DNA of 64,000 nucleotides from Nansenia antarctica (Eukaryota > Chordata > Actinopteri > Argentiniformes > Microstomatidae), in the NCBI GenBank assembly GCA_963989245.1, contig OZ022342.1:8627612-8691611 (forward strand), given 5' to 3'. Positions within the stretch are counted from its first letter, which is position 1. Each line of letters begins with the position of its first letter. Positions 7,637-20,600 of this stretch are shown in pieces. The notes beneath the pieces were generated by a model. The model saw nothing but the letters and a program-made list of their open reading frames with translations. It searched no databases and was not told the DNA's origin. The translations under genes and the position numbers were made by a program.

Positions 7637-7640
7637 TTAA
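7637..7640. repeat. TTAA target-site duplication, right
   Basis: TTAA directly after the right inverted repeat, matching 4056-4059. Confidence 0.95.
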
Positions 7641-7823
7641 GGGTCACACACACTGTATTATGAAGATAGTGGAAACAATTGCATGTTTCAATTATTGATT
7701 TAAACATACCGGTACATTTAACAGTTGTAAAAACTATTTGACTTAAAAATGACATTTGAGGGAATACAAAGCATGCTTCAAGTGTTTAGGATAAATGGTG
7801 TTACTGACTGGTATATTGTGCAC

Positions 7824-7984
7824 TCTCGTAGGTGGTTTGAGTGAATCTCTGAATTCTGAAGATTTTCAGGATTCTGAAGCGACGAGCCAGTTGTCTGTTG
7901 ACCGCACCAAGTACAGCATTCTCTAAGGGGACTGGGGTGTTGAGCTGGAAAATCAGTCTGATGGCAACTATGACAGACCCAAAT
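7824..7984 (-). CDS. Mucin exon: SEA-like module from the G-S-V-I-V motif
   Basis: This 161-base exon follows an acceptor ending TTAAACAG. Its first base completes an Arg codon split with the giant exon, and it then encodes FGSVIVAIRLIFQLNTPVPL and 33 more residues ending TYE, leaving one base. GSVIV matches the G-S-V-V-V autocleavage site of SEA domains, known in MUC1 and relatives. Only the half after the motif is present; the half that normally precedes it is missing, because the giant repeat exon comes directly before. The donor A|GTGCAC is weak, but it is the choice that gives the correct phase to the next exon and yields the join TYE-K-LSRTSF. The stretch RRFRILKIFRIQRF is unusually basic for an ectodomain. 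Confidence 0.78.
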
Positions 7985-8139
7985 CTGTTTAACAGATAAA
8001 GCAGGAAAACATTGATTAGTGAAAAATGTAATAGTCAGAAAATGTACTTTCCATCGAAAGTATGCTATGTTATGCAAAACATTTATGAAAAATCTTAATT
8101 GACTGGAATAATCTCATCAAATGTTTAGATCTTGCTTAC
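7985..8139 (-). other. intron of the mucin gene after the giant exon
   Basis: A 155-base intron with donor G|GTAAGC at 8139 and acceptor ending TTAAACAG at 7985. The giant open frame appears to stop at TAA (8138-8136), but that TAA is part of this splice donor, so the stop is not the protein's end. Confidence 0.85.
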
Positions 8140-8607
8140 CGAGTGACAGGGCGTGTACTCTCTGCTGTGGTCAAAGATGATTCAACTGATGTTTTTGTAG
8201 TTGTATTATGATGTGCCGTTGGAGATATTGTAGTTATTGTAAGTGCGGGGTCAGATCTGGTTGTGATTGTAATTTCTGTCAAGGTTGTTGATGGGGAAGT
8301 GGTTGTTGTTGAAGGAGCAAATTTGGATGTCGGAAGAGGCAGTCGTGTGGTGGTAGGTTTCTGTGTTGCGGATGGTGTGGAAGTAGAGGTTGGGGAGGTT
8401 GTTGATGTTGTGGACGACAGTGTTGTGGATGTTTCAGGCTGCGTTGTAGTGGTTTGTGTTGGATTTGTTGAGGTGGAGGCTGCTATTGTTGTTTCTGTTG
8501 AACTTGTGGTGAGAACAGTCACTGCTGTTGTCAACGTTGCGGCAGTTGTTGTGGAAGATGAGGTAGATGTTTTAGCAACACTTGTTGATTCAAATGGTGC
8601 TTGAGTT
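8140..8607 (-). repeat. degenerate 3' edge of the mucin repeat array
   Basis: The last part of the giant exon departs from the repeat consensus: residues such as RLPLPTSKFAPSTT, TARSDP-like stretches and HHNTTTKTSVESS appear only here. The next unit (from 8608) is also more divergent than inner units. Arrays that are kept uniform by unequal exchange usually decay at their borders in this way. Confidence 0.75.
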
Positions 8608-11600
8608 GTGCTTGTAATTTGTGAAACAGTTGGTGTTACAATGGGAGGAGCCTTTTGTGTTGTTGAAGCTCCAGTAGAAGTGCTCTGTGATAATGTTGTT
8701 GAGATAATTGCACTACTTGTTGATGTGGATGTTGTTGAAGGAGCATTTGATGTTGTACGAGGCTGTCCAGTTGTGGTAGTTGTCTCTGTTGCGGATTGTG
8801 TGGAAGTAGAGGTTGGGGAGGTTGTCGATGGGGTTGAGGACACTGTTGTGGATGTTTCAGGCTGTGTTGTAGTGGTTTGTGTCGGATTTGTTGAGGTGGT
8901 GGCTGCTATTGTTGTTGGCGTGGATTTTGTTGAAGGAGCATTTAATGTTGTAAGAGGCTGTCCAGTTGTGGTAGCTGTCTCTGTTGTGGATTGTGTGGAA
9001 GTAGAGGTTGGGGAGGTTGTTGATGTCGTTGACGACAGTGTTGTGGATGTTTCAGGCTGCGTTGTAGTGGTTTGTGTCGGATTTGATGAGGTGAAGGCTG
9101 CTAATGTTGTTTCTGTCGAACTTGTGGTGAGAACAGTCACTGCTGTTGTCAACGTTGCGGCAGTTGTTGTGGAAGATGGGGTAGATGTTTCAGCAACACT
9201 TGTTGATTCAAATGGTGCTTGAGTTGTGCTGGTAATTTGTGAAATGTTTGGTCTTACAATGGGAGCAGCCTTTTGTGTTGTTGAAGCTCCAGTAGAAGTG
9301 CTCTGTGATGTTGTTGTTGAGATAAATGCACTACTTGTTGATGTGGATGTTGTTGAAGGAGCATTTGATGTTGTAAGAGGCTGTCCAGTTGTGGTAGTTG
9401 TCTCTGTTGCGGATTGTGTGGAAGTAGAGGTTGGGGAGGTTGTCGATGGGGTTGAGGACATTGTTGTGGATGTTTCAGGCTGTGTTGTAGTGGTTTGTGT
9501 CGGATTTGTTGAGGTGGTGGCTGCTATTGTTGTTGGTGTGGATGTTGTTGAAGAAGCATTTGATGTTGTAATAGGCTGTCCAGTTGTGGTAGTTGTCTCT
9601 GTTGCGGATTGTGTGGAAGTAGAGGTTGGGGAGGTTGTTGATGTGGAGGACGACAGTGTTGTGGATGTTTCAGGCTGCGTTGTAGTGGTTTGTGTCGGAT
9701 TTGTTGAGGTGGAGGCTACTAATGTTGTTTCTGTCGAACTTGTGGTGAGAACAGTCACTGCTGTTGTCAACGTTGCGGCAGTTGTTGTGGAAGATTGGGT
9801 AGATGTTTCAGCAACACTTGTTGATTCAAATGGTGCTTGAGTTGTGCTGGTAATTTGTGAAATTGTTGGTCTTACAATGGGAGCAGCCTTTTGTGTTGTT
9901 GAAGCTCCAGTAGAAGTGCTCTGTGATGTTGTTGTTGAGATAAATGCACTACTTGTTGATGTGGATGTTGTTGAAGGAGAATTTGATGTTGTAAGAGAAT
10001 GTCCAGTTGTGGTAGCTGTCTCTGTTGTGGATTGTGTGGAAGTAGAGGTTGGGGAGGTTGTCGATGGGGTTGAGGACATTGTTGTGGATGTTTCAGGCTG
10101 TGTTGTAGTGGTTTGTGTCGGATTTGTTGAGGTGGTGGCTGCTATTGTTGTTGATGTGGATGTTGTTGAAGGAGCATTTGATGTTGTAAGAGGCTTTCCA
10201 GTTGTGGTAGTTGTCTCTGTTGCGGATTGTGTGGAAGTAGAGGTTGGGGAGGTTGTCGATGGGGTGGAGGACATTGTTGTGGATGTTTCAGGCTGTGTTG
10301 TAGTGGTTTGTGTCGGATTTGTTGAGGTGGTGGCTGCTATTGTTGTTGGTGTGGATGTTGTTGAAGGAGCATTTGATGTTGTAATAGGCTGTCCAGTTGT
10401 GGTAGTTGTCTCTGTTGCGGATTGTGTGGAAGTAGAGGTTGGGGAGGTTGTTGATGTGGAGGACGACAGTGTTGTGGATGTTTCAGGCTGCGTTGTAGTG
10501 GTTTGTGTCGGATTTGTTGAGGTGGAGGCTGCTAATGTTGTTTCTGTCGAACTTGTGGTGAGAACAGTCACTGCTGTTGTCAACGTTGCGGCAGTTGTTG
10601 TGGAAGATGGGGTAGATGTTTCAGCAACACTTGTTGATTCAAATGGTGCTTGAGTTGTGCTGGTAATTTGTGAAATGTTTGGTCTTACAATGGGAGCAGC
10701 CTTTTGTGTTGTTGAAGCTCCAGTAGAAGTGCTCTGTGATGTTGTTGTTGAGATAAATGCACTACTTGTTGATGTGGATGTTGTTGAAGGAGCATTTGAT
10801 GTTGTAAGAGGCTGTCCAGTTGTGGTAGCTGTCTCTGTTGTGGATTGTGTGGAAGTAGAGGTTGGGGAGGTTGTCGATGGGGTTGAGGACATTGTTGTGG
10901 ATGTTTCAGGCTGTGTTGTAGTGGTTTGTGTCGGATTTGTTGAGGTGGTGGCTGCTATTGTTGTTGGTGTGGATGTTGTTGAAGGAGCATTTGATGTTGT
11001 AAGAGGCTTTCCAGTTGTGGTAGTTGTCTCTGTTGCGGATTGTGTGGAAGTAGAGGTTGGGGAGGTTGTCGATGGGGCGGAGGACATTGTTGTGGATGTT
11101 TCAGGCTGTGTTGTAGTGGTTTGTGTCGGATTTGTTGAGGTGGTGGCTGCTATTGTTGTTGGTGTGGATGTTGTTGAAGGAGCATTTGATGTTGTAATAG
11201 GCTGTCCAGTTGTGGTAGTTGTCTCTGTTGCGGATTGTGTGGAAGTAGAGGTTGGGGAGGTTGTTGATGTGGAGGACGACAGTGTTGTGGATGTTTCAGG
11301 CTGCGTTGTAGTGGTTTGTGTCGGATTTGTTGAGGTGGAGGCTGCTAATGTTGTTTCTGTCGAACTTGTGGTGAGAACAGTCACTGCTGTTGTCAACGTT
11401 GCGGCAGTTGTTGTGGAAGATGGGGTAGATGTTTCAGCAACACTTGTTGATTCAAATGGTGCTTGAGTTGTGCTGGTAATTTGTGAAATTGTTGGTCTTA
11501 CAATGGGAGCAGCCTTTTGTGTTGTTGAAGCTCCAGTAGAAGTGCTCTGTGATGTTGTTGTTGAGATAAATGCACTACTTGTTGATGTGGATGTTGTTGA

Positions 11601-14600
11601 AGGAGCATTTGATGTTGTAAGAGGCTGTCCAGTTGTGGTAGCTGTCTCTGTTGTGGATTGTGTGGAAGTAGAGGTGTGGGAGGTTGTCGATGGGGTTGAG
11701 GACATTGTTGTGGATGTTTCAGGCTGTGTTGTAGAGGTTTGTGTCGGATTTGTTGAGGTGGTGGCTGCTATTGTTGTTGGTGTGGATGTTGTTGAAGGAG
11801 CATTTGATGTTGTAAGAGGCTTTCTAGTTGTGGTAGTTGTCTCTGTTGCGGATTGTGTGGAAGTAGAGGTTGGGGAGGTTGTCGATGGGGTGGAGGACAT
11901 TGTTGTGGATGTTTCAGGCTGTGTTGTAGTGGTTTGTGTCGGATTTGTTGAGGTGGTGGCTGCTATTGTTGTTGGTGTGGATGTTGTTGAAGGAGCATTT
12001 GATGTTGTAATAGGCTGTCCAGTTGTGGTAGTTGTCTCTGTTGCTGATTGTGTGGAAGTAGAGGTTGGGGAGGTTGTTGATGTGGAGGACGACAGTGTTG
12101 TGGATGTTTCAGGCTGCGTTGTAGTGGTTTGTGTCGGATTTGTTGAGGTGGAGGCTGCTAATGTTGTTTCTGTCGAACTTGTGGTGAGAACAGTCACTGC
12201 TGTTGTCAACGTTGCGGCAGTTGTTGTGGAAGATGGGGTAGATGTTTCAGCAACACTTGTTGATTCAAATGGTGCTTGAGTTGTGCTGGTAATTTGTGAA
12301 ATGTTTGGTCTTACAATGGGAGCAGCCTTTTGTGTTGTTGAAGCTCCAGTAGAAGTGCTCTGTGATGTTGTTGTTGAGATAAATGCACTACTTGTTGATG
12401 TGGATGTTGTTGAAGGAGCATTTGATGTTGTAAGAGGCTGTCCAGTTGTGGTAGCTGTCTCTGTTGTGGATTGTGTGGAAGTAGAGGTTGGGGAGGTTGT
12501 CGATGGGGTTGAGGACATTGTTGTGGATGTTTCAGGCTGTGTTGTAGTGGTTTGTGTCGGATTTGTTGAGGTGGTGGCTGCTATTGTTGTTGGTGTGGAT
12601 GTTGTTGAAGGAGCATTTGATGTTGTAAGAGGCTGTCCAGTTGTGGTAGTTGTCTCTGTTGCGGATTGTGTGGAAGTAGAGGTTGGGGAGGTTGTTGATG
12701 TGGAGGACGACAGTGTTGTGGATGTTTCAGGCTGCTTTGTAATGGTTTGTGTCGGATTTGTTGAGGTGGAGGCTGCTAATGTTGTTTCTGTCGAACTTGT
12801 GGTGACAACAGTCACTGCTGTTGTCAACGTTGCGGCAGTTGTTGTGGAAGATGGGGTAGATGTTTCAGCAAAACTTGTTGATTCAAATGGTGCTTGAGTT
12901 GTGCTGGTAATTTGTGAAATTGTTGGTCTTACAATGGCAGCAGCCTTTTGTGTTGTTGAAGCTCCAGTAGAAGTGCTCTGTGATGTTGTTGTTGAGATAA
13001 ATGCACTACTTGTTGATGTGGATGTTGTTGAAGGAGCATTTGATGTTGTAAGAGGCTGTCCAGTTGTGGTAGTTGTCTCTGTTGCGGATTGTGTGGAAGT
13101 AGAGGTTGGGGAGGTTGTCGATGGGGTGGAGGACATTGTTGTGGATGTTTCAGGCTGTGTTGTAGTGGTTTGTGTCGGATTTGTTGAGGTGGTGGCTGCT
13201 ATTGTTGTTGGTGTGGATGTTGTTGAAGGAGCATTTGATGTTGTAAGAGGCTTTCCAGTTGTGGTAGTTGTCTCTGTTGCGGATTGTGTGGAAGTAGAGG
13301 TTGGGGAGGTTGTCGATGGGGTGGAGGACATTGTTGTGGATGTTTCAGGCTGTGTTGTAGTGGTTTGTGTCGGATTTGTTGAGGTGGTGGCTGCTATTGT
13401 TGTTGGTGTGGATGTTGTTGAAGGAGCATTTGATGTTGTAATAGGCTGTCCAGTTGTGGTAGTTGTCTCTGTTGCGGATTGTGTGGAAGTAGAGGTTGGG
13501 GAGGTTGTTGATGTGGAGGACGACAGTGTTGTGGATGTTTCAGGCTGCGTTGTAGTGGTTTGTGTCGGATTTGTTGAGGTGGTGGCTGCTATTGTTGTTG
13601 GTGTGGATGTTGTTGAAGGAGCATTTGATGTTGTAAGAGGCTGTCCAGTTGTGGTAGTTGTCTCTGTTGCGGATTGTGTGGAAGTAGAGGTTGGGGAGGT
13701 TGTTGATGTGGAGGACGACAGTGTTGTGGATGTTTCAGGCTGCGTTGTAGTGGTTTGTGTCGGATTTGTTGAGGTGGAGGCTGCTAATGTTGTTTCTGTC
13801 GAACTTGTGGTGAGAACAGTCACTGCTGTTGTCAACGTTGCGGCAGTTGTTGTGGAAGATGGGGTAGATGTTTCAGCAAAACTTGTTGATTCAAATGGTG
13901 CTTGAGTTGTGCTGGTAATTTGTGAAATTGTTGGTCTTACAATGGCAGCAGCCTTTTGTGTTGTTGAAGCTCCAGTAGAAGTGCTCTGTGATGTTGTTGT
14001 TGAGATAAATGCACTACTTGTTGATGTGGATGTTGTTGAAGGAGCATTTGATGTTGTAAGAGGCTGTCCAGTTGTGGTAGCTGTCTCTGTTGTGGATTGT
14101 GTGGAAGTAGAGGTTGGGGAGGTTGTCGATGGGGTTGAGGACATTGTTGTGGATGTTTCAGGCTGTGTTGTAGTAGTTTGTGTCGGATTTGTTGAGGTGG
14201 TGGCTGCTATTGTTGTTGGTGTGGATGTTGTTGAAGGAGCATTTGATGTTGTAAGAGGCTGTCCAGTTGTGGTAGCTGTCTCTGTTGTGGATTGTGTGGA
14301 AGTAGAGGTTGGGGAGGTTGTCGATGGGGTTGAGGACATTGTTGTGGATGTTTCAGGCTGTGTTGTAGTGGTTTGTGTCGGATTTGTTGAGGTGGTGGCT
14401 GCTATTGTTGTTGGTGTGGATGTTGTTGAAGGAGCATTTGATGTTGTAAGAGGCTTTCCAGTTGTGGTAGCTGTCTCTGTTGCGGATTGTGTGGAACTAG
14501 AGGTTGGGGAGGTTGTCGATGGGGTGGAGGACATTGTTGTGGATGTTTCAGGCTGTGTTGTAGTGGTTTGTGTCGGATTTGTTGAGGTGGTGGCTGCTAT

Positions 14601-17600
14601 TGTTGTTGGTGTGGATGTTGTTGAAGGAGCATTTGATGTTGTAATAGGCTGTCCAGTTGTGGTAGTTGTCTCTGTTGCGGATTGTGTGGAAGTAGAGGTT
14701 GGGGAGGTTGTTGATGTGGAGGACGACAGTGTTGTGGATGTTTCAGGCTGCGTTGTAGTGGTTTGTGTTGGATTTGTTGAGGTGGAGGCTGCTAATGTTG
14801 TTTCTGTCGAACTTGTGGTGAGAACAGTCACTGCTGTTGTCAACGTTGCGGCAGTTGTTGTGGAAGATGGGGTAGATGTTTCAGCAACACTTGTTGATTC
14901 AAATGGTGCTTGAGTTGTGCTGGTAATTTGTGAAATGTTTGGTCTTACAATGGGAGCAGCCTTTTGTGTTGTTGAAGCTCCAGTAGAAGTGCTCTGTGAT
15001 GTTGTTGTTGAGATAAATGCACTACTTGTTGATGTGGATGTTGTTGAAGGAGCATTTGATGTTGTAATAGGCTGTCCAGTTGTGGTAGTTGTCTCTGTTG
15101 TGGATTGTGTGGAAGTAGAGGTTGGGGAGGTTGTCGATGGGGTTGAGGACATTGTTGTGGATGTTTCAGGCTGTGTTGTAGTGGTTTGTGTCGGATTTGT
15201 TGAGGTGGTGGCTGCTATTGTTGTTGGTGTGGATGTTGTTGAAGGAGCATTTGATGTTGTAATAGGCTGTCCAGTTGTGGTAGTTGTCTCTGTTGCGGAT
15301 TGTGTGGAAGTAGAGGTTGGGGAGGTTGTTGATGTGGAGGACGACAGTGTTGTGGATGTTTCAGGCTGCGTTGTAGTGGTTTGTGTCGGATTTGTTGAGG
15401 TGGAGGCTGCTAATGTTGTTTCTGTCGAACTTGTGGTGAGAACAGTCACTGCTGTTGTCAACGTTGCGGCAGTTGTTGTGGAAGATGGGGTAGATGTTTC
15501 AGCAACACTTGTTGATTCAAATGGTGCTTGAGTTGTGCTGGTAATTCGTGACATGTTTGGTCTTACAATGGGAGCAGCCTTTTGTGTTGTTGAAGCTCCA
15601 GTAGAAGTGCTCTGTGATGTTGTTGTTGAGATAAATGCACTACTTGTTGATGTGGATGTTGTTGAAGGAGCATTTGATGTTGTTAGAGGCTGTCCAGTTG
15701 TGGTAGCTGTCTCTGTTGTGGATTGTGTGGAAGTAGAGGTTGGGGAGGTTGTCGATGGGGTTGAGGACATTGTTGTGGATGTTTCAGGCTGTGTTGTAGT
15801 GGTTTGTGTCGGATTTGTTGAGGTGGTGGCTGCTATTGTTGTTGGTGTGGATGTTGTTGAAGGAGCATTTGATGTTGTAAGAGGCTGTCCAGTTGTGGTA
15901 GCTGTCTCTGTTGTGGATTGTGTGGAAGTAGAGGTTGGGGAGGTTGTCGATGGGGTTGAGGACATTGTTGTGGATGTTTCAGGCTGTGTTGTAGTGGTTT
16001 GTGTCGGATTTGTTGAGGTGGTGGCTGCTATTGTTGTTGGTGTGGATGTTGTTGAAGGAGCATTTGATGTTGTAAGAGGCTTTCCAGTTGTGGTAGCTGT
16101 CTCTGTTGCGGATTGTGTGGAACTAGAGGTTGGGGAGGTTGTCGATGGGGTGGAGGACATTGTTGTGGATGTTTCAGGCTGTGTTGTAGTGGTTTGTGTC
16201 GGATTTGTTGAGGTGGTGGCTGCTATTGTTGTTGGTGTGGATGTTGTTGAAGGAGCATTTGATGTTGTAATAGGCTGTCCAGTTGTGGTAGTTGTCTCTG
16301 TTGCGGATTGTGTGGAAGTAGAGGTTGGGGAGGTTGTTGATGTGGAGGACGACAGTGTTGTGGATGTTTCAGGCTGCGTTGTAGTGCTTTGTGTCGGATT
16401 TGTTGAGGTGGAGGCTGCTAATGTTGTTTCTGTCGAACTTGTGGTGAGAACAGTCACTGCTGTTGTCAACGTTGCGGCAGTTGTTGTGGAAGATGGGGTA
16501 GATGTTTCAGCAACACTTGTTGATTCAAATGGTGCTTGAGTTGTGCTGGTAATTTGTGAAATGTTTGGTCTTACAATGGGAGCAGCCTTTTGTGTTGTTG
16601 AAGCTCCAGTAGAAGTGCTCTGTGATGTTGTTGTTGAGATAAATGCACTACTTGTTGATGTGGATGTTGTTGAAGGAGCATTTGATGTTGTAAGAGGCTG
16701 TCCAGTTGTGGTAGTTGTCTCTGTTGCGGATTGTGTGGAAGTAGAGGTTGGGGAGGTTGTCGATGGGGTGGAGGACATTGTTGTGGATGTTTCAGGCTGT
16801 GTTGTAGTGGTTTGTGTCGGATTTGTTGAGGTGGTGGCTGCTATTGTTGTTGGTGTGGATGTTGTTGAAGGAGCATTTGATGTTGTAAGAGGCTTTCCAG
16901 TTGTGGTAGTTGTCTCTGTTGCGGATTGTGTGGAAGTAGAGGTTGGGGAGGTTGTTGATGTGGAGGACGACAGTGTTGTGGATGTTTCAGGCTGCGTTGT
17001 AGTGGTTTGTGTCGGATTTGTTGAGGTGGAGGCTGCTAATGTTGTTTCTGTCGAACTTGTGGTGAGAACAGTCACTGCTGTTGTCAACGTTGCGGCAGTT
17101 GTTGTGGAAGATGGGGTAGATGTTTCAGCAACACTTGTTGATTCAAATGGTGCTTGAGTTGTGCTGGTAATTCGTGAAATGTTTGGTCTTACAATGGGAG
17201 CAGCCTTTTGTGTTGTTGAAGCTCCAGTAGAAGTGCTCTGTGATGTTGTTGTTGAGATAAATGCACTACTTGTTGATGTGGATGTTGTTGAAGGAGCATT
17301 TGATGTTGTAAGAGGCAGTCCAGTTGTGGTAGCTGTCTCTGTTGTGGATTGTGTGGAAGTAGAGGTTGGGGAGGTTGTCGATGGGGTGGAGGACATTGTT
17401 GTGGATGTTTCAGGCTGTGTTGTAGTGGTTTGTGTCGGATTTGTTGAGGTGGTGGCTGCTATTGTTGTTGGTGTGGATGTTGTTGAAGGAGCATTTGATG
17501 TTGTAATAGGCTGTCCAGTTGTGGTAGTTGTCTCTGTTGCGGATTGTGTGGAAGTAGAGGTTGGGGAGGTTGTTGATGTGGAGGACGACAGTGTTGTGGA

Positions 17601-20600
17601 AGTTTCAGGCTGCGTTGTAGTGGTTTGTGTCGGATTTGTTGAGGTGGAGGCTGCTAATGTTGTTTCTGTCGAACTTGTGGTGAGAACAGTCACTGCTGTT
17701 GTCAACGTTGCGGCAGTTGTTGTGGAAGATGGGGTAGATGTTTCAGCAACACTTGTTGATTCAAATGGTGCTTGAGTTGTGCTGGTAATTTGTGAAATGA
17801 TTGGTCTTACAATGGGAGCAGCCTTTTGTGTTGTTGAAGCTCCAGTAGAAGTGCTCTGTGATGTTGTTGTTGAGATAAATGCACTACTTGTTGATGTGGA
17901 TGTTGTTGAAGGAGCATTTGATGTTGTAAGAGGCTTTCCAGTTGTGGTAGTTGTCTCTGTTGCGGATTGTGTGGAAGTAGAGGTTGGGGAGGTTGTCGAT
18001 GGGGTGGAGGACATTGTTGTGGATGTTTCAGGCTGTGTTGTAGTGGTTTGTGTTGGATTTGTTGAGGTGGTGGCTGCTATTGTTGTTGGTGTGGATGTTG
18101 TTGAAGGAGCATTTGATGTTGTAAGAGGCTTTCCAGTTGTTGTTGTTGTAGTTGTCTCTGTTGCGGATTGTGTGGAAGTAGAGGTTGGGGAGGTTGTTGA
18201 TGTGGAGGACGACAGTGTTGTGGATGTTTCAGGCTGCGTTGTAGTGGTTTGTGTCGGATTTGTTGAGGTGGAGGCTGCTAATGTTGTTTCTGTCGAACTT
18301 GTGGTGAGAACAGTCACTGCTGTTGTCAACGTTGCGGCAGTTGTTGTTGAAGATGGGGTAGATGTTTCAGCAACACTTTTTGATTCATATGGTGCTTGAG
18401 TTGTGCTGGTAATTTGTGAAATGTTTGGTCTTACAATGGGAGCAGCCTTTTGTGTTGTTGAAGCTCCAGTAGAAGTGCTCTGTGATGTTGTTGTTGAGAT
18501 AAATGCACTACTTGTTGATGTGGATGTTGTTGAAGGAGCATTTGATGTTGTAAGAGGCTGTCCAGTTGTGGTAGCTGTCTCTGTTGTGGATTGTGTGGAA
18601 GTAGAGGTTGGGGAGGTTGTCGATGGGGTTGAGGACATTGTTGTGGATGTTTCAGGCTGTGTTGTAGTGGTTTGTGTCGGATTTGTTGAGGTGGTGGCTG
18701 CTATTGTTGTTGGTGTGGATGTTGTTGAAGGAGCATTTGATGTTGTAAGAGGCTGTCCAGTTGTGGTAGTTGTCTCTGTTGTGGATTGTATGGAAGTAGA
18801 GGTTGGGGAGGTTGTTGATGTGGAGGACGACAGTGTTGTGGATGTTTCAGGCTGCGTTGTAGTGGTTTGTGTCGGATTTGTTGAGGTGGAGGCTGCTAAT
18901 GTTGTTTCTGTCGAACTTGTGGTGAGAACAGTCACTGCTGTTGTCAACGTTGCGGCAGTTGTTGTGGAAGATGGGGTAGATGTTTCAGCAACACTTGTTG
19001 ATTCAAATGGTGCTTGAGTTGTGCTGGTAATTTGTGAAATGTTTGGTCTTACAATGGGAGCAGCCTTTTGTGTTGTTGAAGCTCCAGTAGAAGTGCTCTG
19101 TGATGTTGTTGTTGAGATAAATGCACTACTTGTTGATGTGGATGTTGTTGAAGGAGCATTTGATGTTGTAATAGGCTGTCCAGTTGTGGTAGTTGTCTCT
19201 GTTGTGGATTGTGTGGAAGTAGAGGTTGGGGAGGTTGTCGATGGGGTTGAGGACATTGTTGTGGATGTTTCAGGCTGTGTTGTAGTGGTTTGTGTCGGAT
19301 TTGTTGAGGTGGTGGCTGCTATTGTTGTTGGTGTGGATGTTGTTGAAGGAGCATTTGATGTTGTAAGAGGCTTTCCAGTTGTGGTAGTTGTCTCTGTTGC
19401 GGATTGTGTGGAAGTAGAGGTTGGGGAGGTTGTCGATGGGGTTGAGGACATTGTTGTGGATGTTTCAGGCTGTGTTGTAGTGGTTTGTGTCGGATTTGTT
19501 GAGGTGGTGGCTGCTATTGTTGTTGGTGTGGATGTTGTTGAAGGAGCATTTGATGTTGTAATAGGCTGTCCAGTTGTGGTAGTTGTCTCTGTTGCGGATT
19601 GTGTGGAAGTAGAGGTTGGGGAGGTTGTTGATGTGGAGGACGACAGTGTTGTGGATGTTTCAGGCTGCGTTGTAGTGGTTTGTGTCGGATTTGTTGAGGT
19701 GGAGGCTGCTAATGTTGTTTCTGTCGAACTTGTGGTCAGAACAGTCACTGCTGTTGTCAACGTTGCGGCAGTTGTTGTGGAAGATGGGGTAGATGTTTCA
19801 GCAACACTTGTTGATTCAAATGGTGCTTGAGTTGTGCTGGTAATTTGTGAAATGTTTGGTCTTACAATGGGAGCAGCCTTTTGTGTTGTTGAAGCTCCAG
19901 TAGAAGTGCTCTGTGATGTTGTTGTTGAGATAAATGCACTACTTGTTGATGTGGATGTTGTTGAAGGAGCATTTGATGTTGTAAGAGGCTGTCCAGTTGT
20001 GGTAGCTGTCTCTGTTGTGGATTGTGTGGAAGTAGAGGTTGGGGAGGTTGTCGATGGGGTTGAGGACATTGTTGTGGATGTTTCAGGCTGTGTTGTAGTG
20101 GTTTGTGTCGGATTTGTTGAGGTGGTGGCTGCTATTGTTGTTGGTGTGGATGTTGTTGAAGGAGCATTTGGTGTTGTAAGAGGCTTTCCAGTTGTGGTAG
20201 TTGTCTCTGTTGCGGATTGTGTGGAAGTAGAGGTTGGGGAGGTTGTCGATGGGATGGAGGACATTGTTGTGGATGTTTCAGGCTGTGTTGTAGTGGTTTG
20301 TGTCGGATTTGTTGAGGTGGTGGCTGCTATTGTTGTTGGTGTGGATGTTGTTGAAGGAGCATTTGATGTTGTAATAGGCTGTCCAGTTGTGGTAGTTGTC
20401 TCTGTTGCGGATTGTGTGGAAGTAGAGGTTGGGGAGGTTGTTGATGTGGAGGACGACAGTGTTGTGGATGTTTCAGGCTGCGTTGTAGTGGTTTGTGTCG
20501 GATTTGTTGAGGTGGAGGCTGCTAATGTTGTTTCTGTCGAACTTGTGGTGAGAACAGTCACTGCTGTTGTCAACGTTGCGGCAGTTGTTGTGGAAGATGG

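Larger units (their letters stand above)
3952..7823 (-). other. intron of the mucin gene expanded by a piggyBac insertion
   Basis: This 3,872-base intron separates exons 7824-7984 and 3812-3951. Nearly all of it is the piggyBac element with its TTAA target. Without the element and one TTAA the intron would be 291 bases, close to its neighbours. The remaining parts (3952-4055 and 7641-7823) are unremarkable AT-rich sequence. Confidence 0.85.

Noticed and set aside
7778..8077. A 99-residue minus-strand open frame over the SEA-like exon.
   Set aside because: It runs through the intron acceptor and in a frame that does not join the giant exon. The spliced frame gives FGSVIV and keeps phase to the next exon.
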